From Kaistia geumhonensis (GTDB taxonomy: Bacteria > Pseudomonadota > Alphaproteobacteria > Rhizobiales > Kaistiaceae), in contig NZ_JAUSWJ010000001.1 of NCBI RefSeq assembly GCF_030815145.1, forward strand, positions 1,426,001 through 1,490,000: a stretch of 64,000 nt of DNA, written 5' to 3'. This document shows positions 58,147 through 64,000 of this stretch, one piece after another (the first letter of the stretch is position 1; each line of letters starts with the position of its first letter). The position numbers were made by a program, and so were the translations under genes. Below the pieces are notes generated by a model. It was not told where the DNA came from. It did no database searches and saw nothing but the letters and a program-made list of their open reading frames with translations.

Positions 58147-58695
58147 ATGAAGACGACCCTTGTTCTCGCCGCGCTCGCGACGCTCATCGCCGCGCCCGCC
58201 CTCGCGGCCGGTCCGACTTGCGTTTCGAACGCCGACTGGCTCATCGTCGAAAAGCCGCACAAGGACGATGTCGGGAACAGCTACATCGTCCGGAGCAAGA
58301 GCGCCTCGCCGCAGGCCGCCTGCTCGACCAAGGCTGCCAAGGGCGACCGCGTGATCGGCACCAATGACGATCCGTTCTTCCTGCTGAAGCTCGCCGGCAA
58401 CTATCTCATGATCGATGCCGGCACCGGGCCGGACCGCGGGCTGGTCATTTATGACCTCCGCGACGGCAGCGAGATCTTCAGCGGTGGCTATGACGACGAA
58501 TCCTTCAAGGCGGATGTGGCCGGCGCCAGTTTCTGGACCGAAACAGGCGCCAAGGCGACGCGCAAGAACTGCCCGAACATCGCGGCGATCGAGAAGGACT
58601 ACCTGACCCCGACCATCGAGGCCAAGGCCCGCTTCGACTTCGCGAAGGGCGCCGTCACCGTCTCCAAGGACACACGCTGCCGCGCCACGCAGTAG
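58147..58695 (+). CDS. Small exported protein of unknown function
   Basis: A 182-residue protein with a clean signal peptide (MKTTLVLAALATLIAAPALA) and six Cys-free stretches broken by four Cys (TCVSNADWL, AACSTKA, NCPNIA, TRCRATQ), which could form two disulfides in the periplasm. No domain is recognised; the pattern of Asp/Gly turns suggests a beta-rich fold. It follows the ADP-ribosylglycohydrolase by two bases and is surely co-transcribed, though no functional link is known. The frame is open upstream inside the previous gene; the start is fixed by the signal peptide. Confidence 0.78.
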   Translation: MKTTLVLAALATLIAAPALAAGPTCVSNADWLIVEKPHKDDVGNSYIVRSKSASPQAACSTKAAKGDRVIGTNDDPFFLLKLAGNYLMIDAGTGPDRGLVIYDLRDGSEIFSGGYDDESFKADVAGASFWTETGAKATRKNCPNIAAIEKDYLTPTIEAKARFDFAKGAVTVSKDTRCRATQ

Positions 58696-58759
58696 CGGAG
58701 AAGCCTCGGACGCAACATGCCCGAGACGCAATGGCGCCTCGGGTATCTCTCCTCGCGGG

Positions 58760-59236
58760 TCACGCCGGCGGCAGCATCTCGATGCCGTAGCGCCCCGCGG
58801 CTGCGACGAGACGCGGGATATCCGGCGGCGCCATCGGCGGAAACTGCGTGGCGTCGGCAACCGCGTCGCCTGCCTCGCGGAAGAAGTTCTCATGCAGCCC
58901 GCCGGGCAGGTTGATGATCAGCATCTTCGCCGGCGTGCTGCCTGTGTTGCGGAAGCCGTGCGGCATGCCGCGGGGGACGTAGTGGAACGCTCCCGGCCCG
59001 CTGGTGACGGTGCTGCCGTCCAGCATGAATTCGAAGCTCCCCTCCAGCACATAGAAGGCTTCGGCGTCGTCGCGCTGGCGATGCGGCGGCGTGCCCTGCC
59101 CCGGCGCGGTCACCGCCTCGACGAGCGAGAAGGTGCCTTCGGTATCGGCGGCGAGCGCGCGGAACGTGACGAGCGTTCCGAGCAGGTGGACGGTCGAGCC
59201 GGCGGCGGCCGCGGCCGATGGGGAATGCGCGTTCAT
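58760..59236 (-). CDS. Cupin domain protein
   Basis: A 158-residue single-cupin protein. The motif 1 region is APGQGTPPHRQRDDAEAFYV and motif 2 is FHYVPRGMPHGFRNTGS, giving two His and one Glu as likely metal ligands. The hydrophobic core FEFMLDG sits between them. Substrate and metal are unknown. The start at 59236 is divergent from the TetR gene by 71 bases; the AT-rich gap holds a near-perfect inverted repeat. The pairing suggests it is the target of that regulator. Confidence 0.87.
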   Translation of the reverse strand: MNAHSPSAAAAAGSTVHLLGTLVTFRALAADTEGTFSLVEAVTAPGQGTPPHRQRDDAEAFYVLEGSFEFMLDGSTVTSGPGAFHYVPRGMPHGFRNTGSTPAKMLIINLPGGLHENFFREAGDAVADATQFPPMAPPDIPRLVAAAGRYGIEMLPPA

Positions 59237-59276
59237 GGGTTTGTCGTCCTTTCGAGTTCGTGTTACATTTCTCTCG

Positions 59277-59298
59277 TTATGAGATATTTGTCTTATAA
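59277..59298. promoter_or_regulatory. AT-rich inverted repeat between cupin and TetR genes
   Basis: TTATGAGA-TATTTG-TCTTATAA: 8-base arms with one mismatch, in the 71-base divergent gap of otherwise very GC-rich DNA. It is a likely TetR operator overlapping one or both promoters. Confidence 0.65.
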
Positions 59299-59307
59299 AG
59301 GTGCAGA

Positions 59308-59910
59308 GTGAAGCGTCAAGAGGGTTTCGAGCGCGTCGCGCAGAAGCAGCGCACGCGCAATGCGCTGCTCGAGGCAGCGCGCGAATTGCTGGCAGAGGGG
59401 CAACATCCGACGATCGCCGAGGCGGCCGACCGGGCGACGATCTCGCGCGCGACGGCCTATCGCTATTTCTCGACGCCGGAGGCGATGGCGCAGGAGGCGG
59501 TGCTCGATGCGATAGCGCATGAGTTCGCGGCGGTGCATTTCCGCAACCTGCCGCCGGATGCGGGCCTCGCCGCGCGGGCCGAGATAGTCGTCGCGGGGAT
59601 CATCGCGATGGTGCTCGCCAACGAAGCACTGTTCCGCACTTTCCTCAGCGTCTCGGTCGGCGGCGGCCGCCGACCGCCGGCGCCGCGCGGCGGCCGCAGG
59701 CTCGGCTGGATCCGCGAGGCGCTTTCGCCCGTGGCCGGCGAACTTCAGCCGGGAGCGCTGGCCGACCTCACGATCGGGCTCGCACTGCTCACCGGCATCG
59801 AGACGATCGTCGTGCTGCGCGACATCTGCGGACTGGATGATCCGGCGATCGACCGCGAGGCACGGCGCCTCGCCCGCGTCCTGGTCGCAGCGGCGCTGGC
59901 CGATCGCTGA
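59308..59910 (+). CDS. TetR family transcriptional regulator
   Basis: A 200-residue regulator. The DNA-binding region at residues ~14-60 has RTRNALLEAARELLAEG and IAEAADRATISRATAYRYFS. The C-terminal part is ligand-binding and unlike the EmrAB-linked TetR in this window. The start is GTG at 59308, nine bases after AAAGG. It is divergent from the cupin gene and shares the AT-rich palindrome, so it probably controls the cupin gene and itself. The inducer is unknown. Confidence 0.87.
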   Translation: MKRQEGFERVAQKQRTRNALLEAARELLAEGQHPTIAEAADRATISRATAYRYFSTPEAMAQEAVLDAIAHEFAAVHFRNLPPDAGLAARAEIVVAGIIAMVLANEALFRTFLSVSVGGGRRPPAPRGGRRLGWIREALSPVAGELQPGALADLTIGLALLTGIETIVVLRDICGLDDPAIDREARRLARVLVAAALADR

Positions 59911-59921
59911 AGCGTGTGGGC

Positions 59922-61220
59922 CTAGAGGCCCTCGGGCTTCGGGCCGCCATAGGCCCAGTCGAGCAGCTCGACCGTGTGGACGATCGGCGTCGCGGTGCCC
60001 GAGGCGAGCTGCGTCATGCAGCCAATATTGCCGGTCGCGATGATGTCGGGCGTGACCTTGGCGATATTGGCGAGCTTGCGCGCCTTCAGCCGCTGCGAGA
60101 GCTCGGGCTGAAGCATGTTGTAGGTGCCGGCCGAGCCGCAGCAGATATGGCCCTCGGGCACGTCGCGGACCGTGAAGCCGGCGCGTGTCAGCAGCGTCTT
60201 CGGCGTCGTCTTGATCTGCTGGCCATGCTGCATCGAGCAGGCCGAGTGATAGGCGACGGTCAGCGGCTCGGGCGGCGCGACACGGTCCAGCTTCAGCGTG
60301 TCGAGATATTCCGTCACGTCCCGGGCGATGGCGGAAACCCGCGCGGCCTTGTCGGCATAGGCCGGGTCCTCGCGGAACATGAAGCCGTAGTCCTTGATCG
60401 TCGTGCCGCAGCCCGACGCAGTGATGATGATCGCGTCGAGGCCCTCGCCGTCCATCTCGGCGATCCAGCCGTCGATGGCGCGCTTCGCCGTCGCATGCGA
60501 GTCCGCCTCGCGGCCCATGTGATGCGCCAGCGAGCCGCAGCAGCCGTCGCCCTCGGCGACGACGACCTCGATGCCGAGCCGGGTGAGCAGGCGGACGGTC
60601 GCCTCGTTGATGGCCGGATCAAGCACCGGCTGTACGCAGCCCGAGAGCAGCGCGACGCGGCAGCGCCGCTCGCCCTCGGCCGCGAAACGGCCCGGCGCCT
60701 CGACGGCGCTGCGGCCTGAAGGAAAGCGCGGCGCCAGCGCCAGCATGGCGCCGATGCGCGCGAGGCCGGGCAATTTGCCGATCGTGCGGGCGAAGGGACG
60801 CGCCGCCGCCGCGCCGACCAGCGCCATGCGGAAGCGGTTGCGATGCGGCAGCACATGCGCGATCAGGCTGCGCATCACCCGGTCGGCGAAGGGCCGGCGA
60901 TAGGTTTCCTCGATATGCGCGCGCGCATGATCGACGAGATGCATGTAGTGCACGCCCGAGGGGCAGGTCGTCATGCAGGAGAGGCAGGACAGGCAGCGGT
61001 CGACATGCTTGACCACCTCGTCATTGGCCGGCTTGCCGCCTTCCAGCATGTCCTTGATCAGGTAGATGCGCCCGCGCGGACTGTCGAGCTCGTCGCCGAG
61101 CAGCAGATAGGTCGGACAGGTCGCCGTGCAGAACCCGCAATGCACGCAGGTCCGGAGGATCTTCTCGGATTCCCGCGTATCGGGATCGGCCAGCTGGGCG
61201 AGCGTGAAGGAAGTCTGCAT
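59922..61220 (-). CDS. glcF: Glycolate oxidase iron-sulfur subunit
   Basis: A 432-residue subunit that passes electrons from GlcD/GlcE to the quinone pool. Two 4Fe-4S motifs are present near the N-terminus: CVHCGFCTATCP (about residue 25) and CLSCLSCMTTCP (about 76). Two CCG domains follow with GDGCCGSLAHHMG and GHICCGSAGTYN. It is the last gene of glcD-glcE-glcF, two bases after the glcE stop. The ATG at 61220 begins MQTSFTLAQLADPDTRES. TetR and glcF converge with 11 bases between their stops. Confidence 0.96.
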   Translation of the reverse strand: MQTSFTLAQLADPDTRESEKILRTCVHCGFCTATCPTYLLLGDELDSPRGRIYLIKDMLEGGKPANDEVVKHVDRCLSCLSCMTTCPSGVHYMHLVDHARAHIEETYRRPFADRVMRSLIAHVLPHRNRFRMALVGAAAARPFARTIGKLPGLARIGAMLALAPRFPSGRSAVEAPGRFAAEGERRCRVALLSGCVQPVLDPAINEATVRLLTRLGIEVVVAEGDGCCGSLAHHMGREADSHATAKRAIDGWIAEMDGEGLDAIIITASGCGTTIKDYGFMFREDPAYADKAARVSAIARDVTEYLDTLKLDRVAPPEPLTVAYHSACSMQHGQQIKTTPKTLLTRAGFTVRDVPEGHICCGSAGTYNMLQPELSQRLKARKLANIAKVTPDIIATGNIGCMTQLASGTATPIVHTVELLDWAYGGPKPEGL

Positions 61221-61222
61221 GG

Positions 61223-62389
61223 TTATCCCATCCGTCCCGGATTGAGCACGCCTGACGGATCGAAGCTCTCGCGGATCTTGTTGGCGATTGCGGCGACGGC
61301 GGGGGCTTCCGGCTGGAAGGAGGCGAGCGCGGCGCGCAGGCCATGCGGGGCGCGGACGAGGGTCGCGTGGCCTCCGACCATCGCTGTGAGGGTGCGGACC
61401 GTCGCCGCGCCGCCATCGGCCGGGCCGTCGACCGCCGCCCAGACGAGCCCGCCCGACCAGTCGAGGAAGGTGCGCGCTCCAAGCTCGGCGCCGAGCCGCG
61501 CGACGACATGCGGGCCGTCCGTCGGCTTCACGGAGATGCGCCAGACGACGTCGCTGCCTCCCGCGCCGAGCGGGCGAACGTCGCGGATCGCGGCCCAGAG
61601 CGCCTGCGAAGCCTCGTCATGGAGACGCTCCGGCGTGCCGAAGGCGGCGAGCATGTCCGAGAGACGCCCGGCGCGGTAGCCGCAGGAGGCGGAGAAGCCC
61701 TCGAAGCGGATCAGCGTCCGCGACGGCTCGCCCGGCAGGAAGGCGGCGCCCGTGACCTCGAAGGGCGTGCCGAGCGCCGTCGTCATGGCATCGACCGCGC
61801 GGGCGGCGTCGAGGCCCTCATAGACCAGCGTCGTCTCGGTCTCGGCCATCGGCAGCAGCTTGTAGGTCACCTCGGTCAGGATGCCGAGCGTTCCCCACGA
61901 GCCCGCCGCGAGCTTCGCGAAATCGTATCCGGTGACGTTCTTCATCACGCGGCCGCCCGACTTGATCGTCTCGCCGCGGCCGGTGGTGGCGCGGATGCCG
62001 ATCAGGTGGTCGCGCGCGGCGCCCGCCTGGATGCGGCGCGGGCCGCTGGCATTCGAGGCGGTGACGCCGCCGATGGTGGGCTCGCCCGAGGTTCCCAGCA
62101 AGGGCCGCCAGTCGATCGGCTCGAAGGCGAGCCGCTGGCGATTGCCGGCGAGCAGCGCCTCGATCTCGGAAAGCGGCGTGCCGGCGCGGGCCGAGAGCAC
62201 GAGTTCCGACGGCTCGTAGAGCGTGACGCCGGCAAGGCCGAGCGTCGACACGGCGCGCCCCGCCTGGACGGGGCGGCCGATATCGCGCGTGCCGCCGCCC
62301 TTGATCGAGAGCGGGGTCGCGCTGGCAACCGCTTCGGCGACGATCGATTCGAGTTCGGCTTCGGAGGTGGGAAAAAGAGCAGCGGTCAT
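61223..62389 (-). CDS. glcE: Glycolate oxidase FAD-binding subunit
   Basis: A 388-residue paralogue of GlcD with an FAD_binding_4 fold. The segments LSIKGGGTRDIGRPVQ, FEPIDWRPLLGTSGEPTIG and VMKNVTGYDFAKLAAGSWGT are typical. It forms the glycolate oxidase complex with GlcD and GlcF; in E. coli all three are needed. The start ATG at 62389 lies 145 bases after the glcD stop, a gap occupied by a 15-base-pair inverted repeat element. Confidence 0.95.
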   Translation of the reverse strand: MTAALFPTSEAELESIVAEAVASATPLSIKGGGTRDIGRPVQAGRAVSTLGLAGVTLYEPSELVLSARAGTPLSEIEALLAGNRQRLAFEPIDWRPLLGTSGEPTIGGVTASNASGPRRIQAGAARDHLIGIRATTGRGETIKSGGRVMKNVTGYDFAKLAAGSWGTLGILTEVTYKLLPMAETETTLVYEGLDAARAVDAMTTALGTPFEVTGAAFLPGEPSRTLIRFEGFSASCGYRAGRLSDMLAAFGTPERLHDEASQALWAAIRDVRPLGAGGSDVVWRISVKPTDGPHVVARLGAELGARTFLDWSGGLVWAAVDGPADGGAATVRTLTAMVGGHATLVRAPHGLRAALASFQPEAPAVAAIANKIRESFDPSGVLNPGRMG

Positions 62390-62429
62390 GCGGAAATCTC
62401 GGGCGCCCCGGCCGGTCCCCCCCTCCCGG

Positions 62430-62496
62430 TCTCCCCCACAAGGGAGGAGGCGCAGGGAAGGCTGCCGGCAGGCCCTCTCCCCCCTTGTGGGGGAGA
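62430..62496. repeat. Inverted repeat element between glcD and glcE
   Basis: Perfect 15-base arms (TCTCCCCCACAAGGG at 62430-62444 and CCCTTGTGGGGGAGA at 62482-62496) around a 37-base interior. The sequence CTCCCCCTTGTGGGGGAGA resembles intergenic palindromes repeated in many rhizobial genomes. It lies inside an operon. Confidence 0.8.
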
Positions 62497-62534
62497 GATG
62501 GAGAGGGGGATGCTGGCTCGAACGGAGGATCGCA

Positions 62535-63968
62535 TCACACCGGACGTCCTTCGAGCGGGAACACCTTGTGCGGGTTGAGCAGCCATTGCGGGTCGAGCGC
62601 CGTCTTCACGCGCATCTGCTGGTCGAGGTCGATGCGGTTGAACTGGTGCACCATCAGTTCGCGCTTCTCGACGCCGACGCCGTGCTCGCCGGTCAGGCAG
62701 CCGCCGACCTCGACGCAGAGCTTCAGGATGTCGGCGCCGGCCGCCTCGGCCTTTTCCAGTTCGCCCGGCTTGTTGGCGTTGAAGAGCACCAGCGGATGGA
62801 GGTTGCCGTCGCCGGCATGGAAGATGTTCGCGACCTCGAGGCCGTAGCCGGCGCAAATCTCGGAAATGCCGGTCAGCACGCGCGGCAGCTGGCCGGTCGG
62901 GATGGTGCCGTCCATGCACATGTAGTCGGCGATGCGGCCCATGGCGCCGAAGGCGGACTTCCGCCCCTTCCAGATCGCGGCGCTCTCCGCTTCCGACTGC
63001 GACACCTTGAAGGTGGACGGCTCGAACCTGGCCGCGATCGCGGTGATGCGGTCGATCAGGTCGGCGATCTCCTCCTCTGAGCCCTCGACCTCGATGATGA
63101 GCAGCGCCTCGACATCGAGCGGATAGCCGGCATGGGCGAAGGCCTCGCAGACGCGGATCGCCGGCCGGTCCATATATTCGATGGCGACGGGAATGATGCC
63201 GGAGGCGATGATCGCGGCGACGCAGGCGCCGCAGGCCTCGGCCGACTGGAAGCCCATCAGCATCGGGCGCGCGCCCTCGGCGAGCGGCAGGATGCGCAGC
63301 GTCGCCTCGGTGACCACGCCGATCTGACCCTCGGAGCCGACGATGAGCCCGAGAAGATCGAGCCCCGGCGCATCGAGCGCCGCGCCGCCGATCTCGACGA
63401 TGGTGCCGTCCATCATCACCATCTTCACGCCCAGCACATTGTTGGTCGTGACGCCGTATTTGAGGCAGTGCGCGCCGCCGGAGTTCATGCCGATATTGCC
63501 GGCGATGGTGCAGGCGAGCTGGCTGGACGGATCGGGCGCATAGAAGAAGCCGAGATGCTGGACGGCGGCGGTGACGCCGAGATTGGTGACGCCGGCCTCG
63601 ACCCGGATCGTCCGGTTCGCCGTGTCGACCTCAAGCACGCGGTTCATCTTGGAGACGCCGAGCACGACGGCGTCGGCGGCCGGCAGCGCGCCGCCGGCGA
63701 GCGAGGTGCCCGCGCCGCGCGCCACCACCTTGACGCCCTCCGCATTGAGGAAGGCGAGCACGGCGGCGACTTCCTCGGTCGTCGAGGGCAGCACCACGGC
63801 GAGCGGCAGCTGGCGATAGGCGGTCAGCGCGTCGGTCTCGTAGGCGCGGCGCTCGTCCTCGGCCGTGATGAGCGCGGCCGGCGGCACGAGCCGGGCGAGG
63901 CCCGCGATGATCGCATCGCGCCGATCCAGCACGCGCTGGTCGGGCTTCGGCATCAGGATGGCGGACAT
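62535..63968 (-). CDS. glcD: Glycolate oxidase, FAD-linked catalytic subunit
   Basis: A 477-residue flavoprotein that oxidises glycolate (or D-lactate) to glyoxylate. An FAD-binding domain (PCMH type) carries VVARGAGTSLAGGALPAADA and the segment NIGMNSGGAHCLKYGVTTNN. The C-terminal FAD-linked oxidase domain shows NIFHAGDGNLHPLVLF and GCLTGEHGVGVEKRE, both strongly conserved. The first gene of glcDEF. The ATG at 63968 begins MSAILMPKPDQRVLDRRDAI. The upstream 32 bases to the window edge are too short to show the promoter. Confidence 0.96.
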   Translation of the reverse strand: MSAILMPKPDQRVLDRRDAIIAGLARLVPPAALITAEDERRAYETDALTAYRQLPLAVVLPSTTEEVAAVLAFLNAEGVKVVARGAGTSLAGGALPAADAVVLGVSKMNRVLEVDTANRTIRVEAGVTNLGVTAAVQHLGFFYAPDPSSQLACTIAGNIGMNSGGAHCLKYGVTTNNVLGVKMVMMDGTIVEIGGAALDAPGLDLLGLIVGSEGQIGVVTEATLRILPLAEGARPMLMGFQSAEACGACVAAIIASGIIPVAIEYMDRPAIRVCEAFAHAGYPLDVEALLIIEVEGSEEEIADLIDRITAIAARFEPSTFKVSQSEAESAAIWKGRKSAFGAMGRIADYMCMDGTIPTGQLPRVLTGISEICAGYGLEVANIFHAGDGNLHPLVLFNANKPGELEKAEAAGADILKLCVEVGGCLTGEHGVGVEKRELMVHQFNRIDLDQQMRVKTALDPQWLLNPHKVFPLEGRPV

Positions 63969-64000
63969 ATGACTTCCTCCCGCCGGGTCCGACCGGCGAC

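Overview
This is a chromosomal stretch of a high-GC alphaproteobacterium, most likely of the order Hyphomicrobiales (Rhizobiales). The evidence is the gene content and order: DUF2093 next to lpxK-waaA, pmbA-cysQ-DUF4170, paired M16 peptidases, a HAD/ribF pair, hisS-hisZ-hisG, dmeR-dmeF, a CIRCE-controlled groESL, and rhizobial-type intergenic repeats. Coding density is high and operons often use ATGA or TGATG overlaps. I see no rRNA, tRNA, phage, insertion sequence or CRISPR array. The left edge cuts a GNAT gene. The genus cannot be decided from the sequence alone.

Layout. 1-9.4 kb: purD, mutL, DUF2093, then a minus-strand envelope block (acyltransferase, waaA, lpxK) for Kdo-lipid A and a pmbA-cysQ-DUF4170 block. 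9.5-17.2 kb: a CPA2 cation/proton antiporter, a catalytic/non-catalytic M16 pair, rsmD overlapping an RluB-type pseudouridine synthase with a very long basic tail, and tadA. 17.2-21.7 kb: a divergent DUF4406/DeoR pair surrounded by GCACGAA repeats, a PhyH dioxygenase, and groES-groEL with promoter, CIRCE, intercistronic hairpin and terminator. 22-28.6 kb: a stand-alone OafA/SGNH acyltransferase, a ynbA-ynbB-plsC accessory phospholipid operon, an exported protein and an orphan sigma-54 response regulator. 28.8-39.7 kb: HAD-ribF, a lipoprotein, an SbmA/BacA-type ABC exporter, a methyltransferase, an ATP-grasp gene that runs in frame into doxX, and the hisS-hisZ-hisG operon. 39.8-49.2 kb: a small DUF3563-like protein, tag, two L,D-transpeptidases, a TetR/EmrA/EmrB efflux system with two palindromic operators, a second DHA2 transporter, and dmeR-dmeF Ni/Co efflux. 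49.2-64 kb: malate synthase, a TPP riboswitch with thiM-thiE, a transglutaminase-like protein, a copper-delivery set (DUF2946, PCu(A)C, Sco1), an acetolactate decarboxylase with an N-terminal ribbon-helix-helix segment, DUF1697, an ADP-ribosylglycohydrolase, a cupin/TetR pair and glcDEF.

How the parts work together. Glycolate oxidase (glcDEF) makes glyoxylate and malate synthase can consume it, so the window holds both halves of a glycolate-to-malate route, although the genes are about 9 kb apart. lpxK and waaA, the L,D-transpeptidases, the OafA acyltransferase and ynbAB-plsC all modify the envelope. The DUF2946/PCu(A)C/Sco1 trio fits copper loading of cytochrome oxidase. The least explained features are the ribbon-helix-helix/acetolactate decarboxylase fusion, the GCACGAA array around the DUF4406 gene, the open frame joining ATP-grasp to DoxX, and a dmeR operator that covers its own start codon.
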